Source: Nitrososphaerota archaeon
GTDB taxonomy: Archaea > Thermoproteota > Nitrososphaeria > Nitrososphaerales > UBA183
Reading direction: 5' to 3'
NCBI GenBank assembly: GCA_027886925.1
Contig: JAPCJN010000044.1
Coordinates: 1 to 6,858 of the forward strand
DNA: 6,858 nucleotides
This document shows, one piece after another, positions 1 through 5,571 of the stretch. Below the pieces are notes generated by a model. The model was not told where the DNA came from and searched no databases. It was given only the letters and a program-made list of their open reading frames with translations. Numbering within the stretch: the stretch's first letter is position 1; the number at the start of each line of letters is the position of its first letter. The position numbers and the translations under genes are program-made.

Positions 1-386
1 TCATAGTGCCTCTTCATCGAATCGAGGGCGACACCCTCCACCTTGTACTGATCCTCCCACCAGCCGAGGACGGTGTCCGATGCCCTGAAGCATACGGCGT
101 CGTTGACGACCGTGGAGCCTCCGACGCAGCTACCTTGGGCGACGGCGATGCCGCTCGGCAGAGCGAATTGAAGGCCGCTGTTCTTGTAGAGCATAGGTAT
201 CATGTTCTCCTCCCTCTGGTCGAAATCTTGCCTAGGATGGTATCCTCCCTTTTCGATGAGGACGACCGAGTGTCCCCTCTCAGCCAATTCCCATGCCAGT
301 ATGGCCCCTGCAGCTCCCGACCCGATGACGCAGACCTCCGCCGTTTCGCTCGACGAGCGGATCACGCCTTCGCCCCGGATTATCAC
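1..386 (-). CDS. GMC-family FAD-dependent oxidoreductase, N-terminal part (partial at left edge)
   Basis: Only the first 128 codons are in the window; the frame stays open to base 1. After about 16 residues comes a Rossmann dinucleotide fold, AEVCVIGSGAAGAILAWEL (about residues 16-34), with the GxGxxG motif. The acidic Glu of VVLIEKGG (about 41-48) should bind the FAD ribose. A GMC-like segment, QGSCVGGSTVVNDAVCFR, follows near residues 88-105. These features are typical of the glucose-methanol-choline family, which oxidises alcohols or sugars using FAD. The catalytic C-terminal half is outside the window, so the substrate cannot be named. I chose the GTG at 386 because GAGGTGA lies 10 nt upstream and because it overlaps the stop of the upstream gene by 4 nt (GTGA), which implies coupled translation. 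The upstream gene encodes a membrane protein with a domain resembling the small subunit of such enzymes, so the two probably form one membrane-attached dehydrogenase. Family assignment is firm; function is open. Confidence 0.88.
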   Translation of the reverse strand, partial: MIIRGEGVIRSSSETAEVCVIGSGAAGAILAWELAERGHSVVLIEKGGYHPRQDFDQREENMIPMLYKNSGLQFALPSGIAVAQGSCVGGSTVVNDAVCFRASDTVLGWWEDQYKVEGVALDSMKRHY

Positions 387-1252
387 AGCTCGTCGCTCAC
401 CTCGTTTGCGACTTGTGGCGGACTGGAGAGATCGACCGCCGTCCGCCCGGGGCTGAACCATGGAGGGAGATTCGGCGTCATCGGACCGATGTAGTCGAGC
501 AGCTTGTACACCTGCGGCTTGGTGTAGTATCCGAAGGAGGCGGCTATTCTTAGGATCTGAGCGGCGCTCACCAGGGACGCGTTGGAGTACCAAGCCTCCA
601 GGTACTTCTGCTTCTCCAGCGTCGTCGCATCATCACTATCCAGGTCGACGAACCTCTTGAACTTCCCCGTAAACGCGAAGACGAGGAACCTGCTGTCGAA
701 GACGAAGAGCAGGACCATGAGCGCGTCGTCGAAGAGCGGCAATATCTTTGTGAAAAGGTCCTCCACCGAAGCGGCGCTGTCGAGCTCGGAGGCCCCCGGA
801 GGGATGGCCCCGCCCTTCGGGAAGGTCGTCGCCGCGAGTTGCGTGACTATGCGGTTTCGTTCGAGGAGCCTCTGCCCTCTGGTGTATCTGTGTCCTGAGA
901 GTCCGATCCTCGTCCCGGCATAGAACCAGAACGGATATGCCGCGAACAGGAAGATGGCGAGGATGTCTGAGCCTGACGATCTGGTCAGTCCGAGAGGGAG
1001 TCCGGAGTTGAGCATCCAAGCAGTCCCGCCGTACCACCTGGCCAGCGGCCATGGGAAGTAGATGACGTTCAAGTAGAGGGAAGCGCTATATGTCCAAAAG
1101 AGGGCGACGACCACCACACCAGCTAGCACCAGCTCCTTCTTCAACGCCCGGCGCCGGAAGACTCTGTCGGAGAAGACGGCGAGCAGGTAGTAGGCCTTCC
1201 CTGCGACGAACCCGACGAAGAGGAGCGCTAGCGGGTCGAGAAGAAAGCTCAA
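383..1252 (-). CDS. Membrane-anchored gluconate dehydrogenase subunit 3-like partner of the GMC oxidoreductase
   Basis: A 289-residue protein with two parts. The N-terminal part has three likely membrane helices (about residues 5-27, 40-66 and 95-115), with basic residues between the first two (RVFRRRALKK). The C-terminal part (about 140-260) is soluble. It carries LAATTFPKGGAIPPGA near 139-154, the block KYLEAWYSNASLVSAAQILR near 216-235, and then ASFGYYTKPQVYKLLDYIGP. From memory this pattern matches the small subunit 3 of gluconate 2-dehydrogenase and the equivalent domain joined to GMC long-chain alcohol oxidases. That match is by eye, not by search. The 3' end overlaps the GMC gene by 4 nt, which supports a two-subunit enzyme. 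The start is TTG (1252); no in-frame ATG, GTG or TTG lies between it and an upstream in-frame stop. No clear Shine-Dalgarno sequence is visible. A TATA-like box lies about 40 nt upstream. An alternative is an uncharacterised membrane protein that is merely co-transcribed. Confidence 0.78.
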   Translation of the reverse strand: MSFLLDPLALLFVGFVAGKAYYLLAVFSDRVFRRRALKKELVLAGVVVVALFWTYSASLYLNVIYFPWPLARWYGGTAWMLNSGLPLGLTRSSGSDILAIFLFAAYPFWFYAGTRIGLSGHRYTRGQRLLERNRIVTQLAATTFPKGGAIPPGASELDSAASVEDLFTKILPLFDDALMVLLFVFDSRFLVFAFTGKFKRFVDLDSDDATTLEKQKYLEAWYSNASLVSAAQILRIAASFGYYTKPQVYKLLDYIGPMTPNLPPWFSPGRTAVDLSSPPQVANEVSDEL

Positions 1253-1287
1253 GATGCGGGGACGCGCATGGGCGACTGCTAGAGTCG

Positions 1288-1296
1288 ATATTTAAC
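1288..1296 (-). promoter_or_regulatory. TATA-like promoter element upstream of the membrane subunit/GMC operon
   Basis: On the minus strand the sequence GTTAAATAT stands out as an AT-rich box in a GC-rich surround. Its centre is about 40 nt upstream of the TTG start at 1252 and about 23 nt upstream of an ATG at 1269. With the usual archaeal spacing of about 25 nt from TATA box to transcription start, RNA would begin near 1265-1270 and leave a leader of roughly 15 nt before the TTG. This is inferred from position and composition only. Confidence 0.45.
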
Positions 1297-1368
1297 GGAT
1301 GGGCTTGCCTGCCTTCCAGAAATCGACCAGTCCCCCTTATCGTTGCGATAAGGAGCCTCAAGAGGGTC

Positions 1369-1758
1369 TCAACGATCCTGGATACCGTAGACGAGCATGA
1401 CCGCCCCAGACAACACGGTTATCGCGAGGTCGAGCGGCCAGTGAGCGACTATCCTTCCCTGCGGTGGGATGTATACGAGCAGATAGGCGAGGAGGAGGCC
1501 GCCGCCGACGAAGCGCCGAAGCCGCCTCAACTGAAGCGCTCTGGGTGGTGAGCCGCCTTGAAGCGAGATGGCCCCCGAAAACCCATCGTATAGAAACGCC
1601 AGCCCAAGGATCAAGGTCAGGCCAGCTGTCGCGGTCGCGAGGACAAGATTTGAGAAGAGGGTCGGGACCCAGAGCGTGTAGGCCACGAGGTAGAACCCTG
1701 CGAATATCGACCAGAGCCAAGACATCGAGAAGATCTGGCTGGCCGAGCTCATGGTCAT
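1369..1758 (-). CDS. Small four-helix membrane protein, unknown function
   Basis: A 129-residue hydrophobic protein. I do not recognise a family. Four membrane segments can be read, at about residues 13-35 (WLWSIFAGFYLVAYTLWV region), 38-60 (LVLATATAGLTLILGLAFLY), 84-103 (VGGGLLLAYLLVYI) and 108-125 (LDLAITVLSGAVMLVYG). A basic loop, RALQLRRLRR, precedes the third segment and fits the cytoplasmic side. No catalytic motif is visible. It is the only gene here whose chosen start is ATG; a second ATG lies two codons downstream. A TATA-like box 22 nt upstream suggests a leaderless transcript. The gene stands alone: 280 nt separate it from lysM and 116 nt from the next operon. A role in anchoring or serving the nearby membrane dehydrogenase is possible, but nothing in the sequence shows it. 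Confidence 0.7.
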   Translation of the reverse strand: MTMSSASQIFSMSWLWSIFAGFYLVAYTLWVPTLFSNLVLATATAGLTLILGLAFLYDGFSGAISLQGGSPPRALQLRRLRRFVGGGLLLAYLLVYIPPQGRIVAHWPLDLAITVLSGAVMLVYGIQDR

Positions 1759-1777
1759 TGGTGCGCAGGCCGACCCC

Positions 1778-1784
1778 TTAAACC
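1778..1784 (-). promoter_or_regulatory. TATA-like promoter for the 129-residue membrane protein
   Basis: The minus strand reads GGTTTAA here, within GGTTTAAGG, and the AT core is centred about 22 nt upstream of the ATG at 1758. This is the distance expected when an archaeal transcript starts at or within a few bases of the start codon, so the mRNA would be leaderless. In agreement, no Shine-Dalgarno-like sequence precedes the ATG. Assignment rests on position and base composition only. Confidence 0.45.
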
Positions 1785-1800
1785 TCGTCTAAGAGCTCGT

Positions 1801-1851
1801 CCGGAAATAACCAATTTGGTCCGATTTTAGTCTAAAGTAATGGTTTTTCGG
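1801..1851. repeat. AT-rich imperfect inverted repeat holding two 11-bp palindromes (possible operator)
   Basis: The outer arms CCGGAAATAACCA (1801-1813) and TGGTTTTTCGG (1841-1851) pair over 11 positions if two single-base bulges are allowed. Inside lie two palindromes, each with 5-bp arms around one central T: ACCAATTTGGT (1810-1820) and TTTAGTCTAAA (1826-1836), with centres 16 bp apart. The element sits just upstream of the TATA-like box of the 129-residue membrane protein, where an activator or repressor site could be. It is also the most AT-rich stretch of the 1759-2038 gap. No binding protein can be named from the sequence. Confidence 0.35.
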
Positions 1852-2038
1852 TAGCCTCTTAAGCCTCGGCTCGTGGATGCCCGTCCTCCTTCGAGCGCCA
1901 CCAATCACAGGTCTCATAGGACCGAACTTGTGTCTCGAAACGCCCGCATAGCCGATGTTGGCTATCTTCGAATGCCTACGGCCCTCAGGGACAAACAAGT
2001 GGCATAGCGTCAAAATCTGGCGAAGCGCCCTCGCCCGG
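1852..2038. other. Remainder of the lysM to membrane-protein intergenic gap; no gene seen
   Basis: Together with the inverted repeat and promoter to its left, this fills the 280-nt gap between lysM and the next gene. I found no tRNA-like fold: the TTCGAAT near 1968 lacks a pairing stem. A perfect 6-bp hairpin with a 6-nt loop lies at 1948-1965 (ATAGCC GATGTT GGCTAT). A 74-codon minus-strand open frame (2013-1789) crosses the region, but it has no recognisable motif and its 3' half runs through the palindromes, so I do not call it a gene. Only a weak T4 run (about 2012-2016 on the minus strand) could serve as a transcription end for the lys operon. Confidence 0.4.
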
Positions 2039-2467
2039 TCAGCGAATGGTCCTGAGGATTATTGTCGTGTTAGTGTTGAGGACGCCATCGATTCTACGAA
2101 TTTCCTCCACGGACCTGTTCACCTCCGAGATGCTCGTCCCCTTGATGATGGCCGCGATGTCGAAGGAGCCTGTCGTCTCGTAGATCGTCTCTACCCCCTG
2201 CACTGACTTTAGCCTCTTGCTTACGTCAGAGGTGGGTGAGGACGGGCTGACCGAGACGTAGGTGATCGCGCTCGTGGCGGTCTGCGGGTCGTCTACGTCG
2301 ACCGTGAACCTCTTGATGGTGCCCTCCTTGACCAGGTTCGCGATCCTCCTTCTGACCGCAGCCTCGGAGAGGCTCACTCTGGAGGCGATGTCGACGAAGG
2401 GCAGCCTGGAGTCCTCACGGAGGATCCGCAGTATCAGCTCGTCTGTCCTATCCACTGCCGCTGACAC
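2039..2467 (-). CDS. lysM: LysM-type Lrp/AsnC family transcriptional regulator
   Basis: A protein of about 142 residues with the classic Lrp/AsnC layout. The N-terminal winged helix-turn-helix is visible as VDRTDELILRILRED, then FVDIASRVSLSEAAVRRRIA and KEGTIKRFTVDVD. It is followed by the RAM ligand-binding domain, with VSPSSPTSDVSKRLKSVQGV, ETTGSFDIAAIIKGT and EEIRRIDGVLNTNTTIILRT. The ETTG..DI and TNTTIILRT segments resemble LysM of Sulfolobus, which binds lysine and controls lys genes; placement directly after lysJ supports the same role. The open frame extends to 2509, but the extra N-terminal residues (MPSALRRRGG...) overlap lysJ and do not look like the family. I prefer GTG at 2467 (20-nt overlap with lysJ); GTG at 2455 (8-nt overlap) is an equally good alternative. 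No strong Shine-Dalgarno is seen, so translation is probably coupled to lysJ. As the last gene it may regulate its own operon. Confidence 0.87.
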   Translation of the reverse strand: MSAAVDRTDELILRILREDSRLPFVDIASRVSLSEAAVRRRIANLVKEGTIKRFTVDVDDPQTATSAITYVSVSPSSPTSDVSKRLKSVQGVETIYETTGSFDIAAIIKGTSISEVNRSVEEIRRIDGVLNTNTTIILRTIR

Positions 2468-3692
2468 CAACGCCCGCAGCCCGCCTCGCCTCCTCAGCGC
2501 CGATGGCATCCCCCAGGATCCTTACCGACTTTGTGATTTGAGGCTCCGTTATGACCAGAGGAGGGAGCATCCTGATTATCGTGCGACCGGAGTAGGTGAA
2601 GATGGCGCCCATCGACATGGCCTCGTTGAGCAACTCCTGGATGTCGACCCTCAGCTCGAACGCCAGCATCAGCCCGAGCCCCCTCGCTTCCCTCGTGAGC
2701 TGGTGCTCTTTGCCCATAGCCTTCAGCTTGTCCAAGAATAGTTTTCCCCTTTTCTTCGCCGTTCCAGGCAGGTCGTTGTCTATGATGTATCTGAGGGTAG
2801 CCGTCCCAGCGGCGCACGCCAGAGGGTTTCCGCCGAAAGTGCTCGTCGCCTCGCCCTTCTTCAGCGAATTCAGGAACTCAGCCGTCGTCACGGTGGCCGC
2901 TAGTGGGACGCCTCCCGCGAGTCCCTTTGCTACCGTCATGATGTCGGGGACTACGCCCCAGTTCTGCATCGCCCAGAGCTTCCCCGTCCGCCCGAGTCCG
3001 GTCTGGATCTCGTCAGCTATCAGCAATACGCCTTTCTTGTCGCATATCTCTCGGACCCCGCGAAGGAAACCCTCAGGCGGGAGCACGATGCCCCCTTCGC
3101 CTTGAATGGGCTCGACTATGACAGCCCCGACGTCCCCATCGATCTCGCTCTCAAGTGCGCCCAGGTCCCCGTTATCGACGTGCTTTACCCCTTGCAGCAG
3201 GGGCTCGAATGGCTCCCTGTATTTCTTGCTCCAAGTGGCGGAGAGCGCCCCTGCCGTCTTGCCATGATATGCCCCCTTCATTGCGATGAGCCCCTTCTTC
3301 CCCGTGACCTTCCTCCCGAGCTTGATCGCGACCTCGACCGCCTCGGCCCCGCTGTTTGATAGGAACGCCGCGTCGAGACCTTTGGGAGAGCACGAGGTCA
3401 GGGTCTCCAGGAATTCCGCGCGGGCGTCGTTGTAGAGCGACCCGTGGCAGGTGATGAGCTTCTCTGCCTGACGCTTTATCGCGGCGACGACATGGTCGTT
3501 GGAGTGGCCGACGATGGCTACTCCGTAACCCCCCATGCAGTCGATGTACTCTTTGCCCTTATCGTCCCAGACGAGGGAACCCTTTCCCTTGACTATGGCC
3601 ACTGGGAATTTCTGGTAGGTGTGGGGGCCGTGCGCGTCCTCCGTCTCTATGATGTTGATTTTCCTTCTCATCGACGCCAATCTCGCATTCAC
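2448..3692 (-). CDS. lysJ: LysW-aminoadipate semialdehyde (or LysW-glutamate semialdehyde) aminotransferase LysJ
   Basis: A class III PLP-dependent aminotransferase of 414 residues, within the usual length for the ArgD/LysJ group. It transfers an amino group, typically from glutamate, to the semialdehyde carried on LysW, giving LysW-lysine (or LysW-ornithine). Visible motifs are the phosphate-binding NSGAEAVE (113-120), AYHGKT (141-146), EPIQGEGG (194-201), the cofactor Asp227 in LLIADEIQTGLGRTG, the PLP Schiff-base Lys256 in TVAKGLAGGVP, and TSTFGGNPLACAA (283-295). No key residue is missing. The longest start is GTG at 3692, one base after the lysZ stop; ATG at 3671 is a plausible alternative that leaves 21 nt between the genes. 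Neither has a clear ribosome binding site. The 3' end overlaps lysM. ArgD proteins are close relatives; the LysW context decides the name, and the enzyme may serve both lysine and arginine synthesis as in Sulfolobus. Confidence 0.93.
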   Translation of the reverse strand: MNARLASMRRKINIIETEDAHGPHTYQKFPVAIVKGKGSLVWDDKGKEYIDCMGGYGVAIVGHSNDHVVAAIKRQAEKLITCHGSLYNDARAEFLETLTSCSPKGLDAAFLSNSGAEAVEVAIKLGRKVTGKKGLIAMKGAYHGKTAGALSATWSKKYREPFEPLLQGVKHVDNGDLGALESEIDGDVGAVIVEPIQGEGGIVLPPEGFLRGVREICDKKGVLLIADEIQTGLGRTGKLWAMQNWGVVPDIMTVAKGLAGGVPLAATVTTAEFLNSLKKGEATSTFGGNPLACAAGTATLRYIIDNDLPGTAKKRGKLFLDKLKAMGKEHQLTREARGLGLMLAFELRVDIQELLNEAMSMGAIFTYSGRTIIRMLPPLVITEPQITKSVRILGDAIGAEEARRAAGVGVSGSG

Positions 3693-3693
3693 G

Positions 3694-4503
3694 TCACGAT
3701 TTCGTGATAACCGTGCAGCCGTTGTGCATCAAGGCGTTGGAGAGCGGTTCGGGTCCGAATCCAGAGGCTATTATCACTTCGTTGACGCCTGCCTCGATCG
3801 CCTCGACTCCGGCGAGGATCTTCTTCTGCATCCCGAATCCCGTCTTGGGAAGGATCCTGCGCGCCTCCTCTATGGTCATCCTCTCGACTACTTTGTCGTC
3901 CTTCAAGAAGCCCTTGACATCGGTTAGAAAGATGACCGCGTCAGCCCGTATGCCCATCGCGACGAAGGCAGCGGCCCTGTCGGAGTCCACGTTCAGCGGC
4001 TCCGCCTCCTCCCCCATCGCTACAGGCGAGATGACAGGGATCGCTCGCTGTTCCAGAAGCGCGTCGATCACCGGCCCTCCTGCAGACTTCATCTTCCCGG
4101 TGTACCCTCCCTCGATCGCTACCTTCCTTCCTCTCTCATCGACTATTAGCAGTTTTTTCTTCCGGGTGGCTCGAAGCACGCCGCCATCGAGGCCTGAGAG
4201 GGAGACCGCCGACAAGCCGTTTCGTCCCAGTACTTCGACGAGCTTCTTCGCTATCAACCCGCACATCACCATCGTGAAGATTTCGACCGTTTCCCTGTCC
4301 GTGTATCTGCTTCTCATCCCTTCCGGAGAGACGACGAAGCGCTGCTCCTTGCCCAGTTTCGTGGCGATCTCGGTGACCACATCCCCTCCGCCGTGAACCA
4401 AGACCACCTGGGTGGTCTGGACGAGCTTCTTCAGGTCCGACAGGAAGTCTGCTGAGATCTCTCCCTTGACGATGTCCCCCCCTAGCTTCACGACTGTTCT
4501 CAA
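3694..4503 (-). CDS. lysZ: LysW-aminoadipate (or LysW-glutamate) kinase LysZ
   Basis: A 269-residue member of the amino acid kinase family, close in length to ArgB. It phosphorylates the side-chain carboxylate of the aminoadipate or glutamate held on LysW, using ATP. The N-terminal VVKLGGD (Lys6) and VLVHGGGD (34-41) form the phosphate-binding part. SRYTDRETVEI (65-75) is the substrate loop; Tyr in RYTD, where ArgB enzymes usually have RVTD, is what I associate with LysZ rather than acetylglutamate kinase. Further motifs are SLSGLDGG (101-108), PLNVDSDRAAAFVA (169-182), the catalytic Asp195 in FLTDVKG, and FGMQKKI (223-229) near the ATP site. The start is TTG at 4503, which places the initiator directly before the conserved strand as in other LysZ proteins. 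It lies 6 nt after the lysY stop. The 1-nt gap to lysJ indicates tight co-expression. No residue loss is seen. Confidence 0.93.
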   Translation of the reverse strand: MRTVVKLGGDIVKGEISADFLSDLKKLVQTTQVVLVHGGGDVVTEIATKLGKEQRFVVSPEGMRSRYTDRETVEIFTMVMCGLIAKKLVEVLGRNGLSAVSLSGLDGGVLRATRKKKLLIVDERGRKVAIEGGYTGKMKSAGGPVIDALLEQRAIPVISPVAMGEEAEPLNVDSDRAAAFVAMGIRADAVIFLTDVKGFLKDDKVVERMTIEEARRILPKTGFGMQKKILAGVEAIEAGVNEVIIASGFGPEPLSNALMHNGCTVITKS

Positions 4504-4509
4504 TCTTCG

Positions 4510-5571
4510 TCACACTGGATGAAGCGGAGCGGCGGCGAGCCCCTGCTTCTCGTCGAAGTTCAGCATGAGGTTCATCACCTGGACCGCGTTCCCTGCCGCG
4601 CCCTTAAGGAGATTGTCTATCGCCCCGATCGCCACGATTCTGTGACCTCTTTCGTCAAGCTCGAAGCCGACGTCGCAGAAGTTCGACCCTATGACGATCT
4701 TGGGGTCTGGCAGCCTGAAAGGCCCCTGCTTGTCCTTGACCATCCTGATGAACGGCTTGTCATTGTAGAGGGAGCGATACATCTTCCAGACCTTCGAATT
4801 CTGGAGTTCGCCCTCGTAGAAGACGTGGCAGGTCGAGAGGATGCCTCTCACCATGTTTATCGCGTGGGCGGACATGGAGACCGTGACCTTCTCGCCAGAG
4901 AGCCTGGACATCTCCTGTTCGATCTCTCCCGAGTGCCTGTGCCCCACGGGCTTGTACGGCCTCACCACCCCATAGCGTTCTGAGTAGTGGGTCGCGAGCG
5001 AGGGCTTCCCTCCCGAGCCTGAGGAGGCTATCTTTGCGTCGACGACGACGTGACTATTGTCTATCTTGACTTCCCGCTGGTTGAACAGAGGAGCCAGCGC
5101 TAGGATCGAAGTTATCGCCATGCACCCTGGGGAGGCGGTCAGCGAGGCTCCGCGGATCTGGTCCCTGTTGAGCTCAGGGACTGCGTAGACGAACTTCTCT
5201 AGCATCTCCGGTGCAGGATGCTGGAACCCATACCAAGTCTCGTAGGCGGCAGGGTCCTTCAGCCGGAAGTCTGCGCTTAGGTCGACTATCTTGACGCCCG
5301 ATTTGACGAGCTCAGGCATGAACTTCATGGACTCGCCGTGAGGGAGCGCGGTGAACACGAGGTCGGCCCCGCTCGAGACCTTAGAGAGGTCGTTGCCGAT
5401 GAACTGCATGTCCGTCACCCCTCGCAAGTTAGGATGGACCCTGAAGATGTACTCCCCCGCGTATCTCCGCGATGTCGCGAACTCTAGGTCGACCTTGCCA
5501 TGGCTAAGGAGGACGCGGAGGAGCTCCCCTCCCGCGTATCCAGACGCTCCCACGACCCCGACGCGGACCAA
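4510..5571 (-). CDS. lysY: LysW-aminoadipyl-phosphate (or glutamyl-phosphate) reductase LysY
   Basis: A 353-residue protein of the ArgC/LysY semialdehyde dehydrogenase family, at the usual length. It reduces the acyl phosphate made by LysZ to the semialdehyde with NADPH while the substrate stays on LysW. The nucleotide-binding motif GVVGASGYAGGELLR lies at 5-19. TALPHGES (74-81) and IVDLSADFRL (95-104) are family blocks. The catalytic Cys150 lies in TASPGCMA, and the catalytic His213 is probably in VGHRHSGEIEQE. SSGSGGKPS precedes the dimer/catalytic region, and GAIDNLLKGAAGNAVQ near 317-332 is the conserved C-terminal block. Translation starts at TTG (5571), immediately after the lysX stop (TAA directly followed by TTG). 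GAGGCGA lies 8 nt upstream, one mismatch from a full Shine-Dalgarno, which supports this start. ArgC is the close relative; the neighbourhood assigns it to the LysW pathway, possibly with dual specificity. Confidence 0.94.
   Translation of the reverse strand: MVRVGVVGASGYAGGELLRVLLSHGKVDLEFATSRRYAGEYIFRVHPNLRGVTDMQFIGNDLSKVSSGADLVFTALPHGESMKFMPELVKSGVKIVDLSADFRLKDPAAYETWYGFQHPAPEMLEKFVYAVPELNRDQIRGASLTASPGCMAITSILALAPLFNQREVKIDNSHVVVDAKIASSGSGGKPSLATHYSERYGVVRPYKPVGHRHSGEIEQEMSRLSGEKVTVSMSAHAINMVRGILSTCHVFYEGELQNSKVWKMYRSLYNDKPFIRMVKDKQGPFRLPDPKIVIGSNFCDVGFELDERGHRIVAIGAIDNLLKGAAGNAVQVMNLMLNFDEKQGLAAAPLHPV

Noticed and set aside
636..1052. Minus-strand open frame of 138 codons overlapping the membrane subunit gene
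   Set aside because: It is arginine-rich and low in complexity, lies in another frame of the same strand, and conflicts with the coherent helices and domain of the main frame.
1942..1985. Possible tRNA, suggested by TTCGAAT and a nearby hairpin
   Set aside because: The bases flanking TTCGAAT do not form a T stem, and no acceptor or anticodon stem could be fitted on either strand.
1789..2013. Minus-strand open frame of 74 codons in the gap between lysM and the 129-residue protein
   Set aside because: No recognised motif, no clear ribosome binding site, and its end runs through the AT-rich palindromes. A small gene cannot be excluded, but support is too thin.
2008..2020. Transcription terminator of the lys operon at a short T run
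   Set aside because: Only four consecutive T on the minus strand, without a stem or further T-rich sequence; too weak to call.
2468..2509. Longer N-terminus for lysM from 2509
   Set aside because: The extra residues are an arginine-rich stretch read from the lysJ coding end in another frame and precede the normal Lrp start; GTG at 2467 or 2455 fits the family.
2596..3105. Plus-strand open frame of 169 codons
   Set aside because: It is antisense to the well-conserved lysJ aminotransferase and shows no motif, so I treat it as a shadow.
3704..4396. Plus-strand open frame of 230 codons
   Set aside because: It lies exactly antisense to lysZ, whose kinase motifs are clear. It is serine/proline-rich, has no domain, and is what codon bias of the real gene produces on the other strand.
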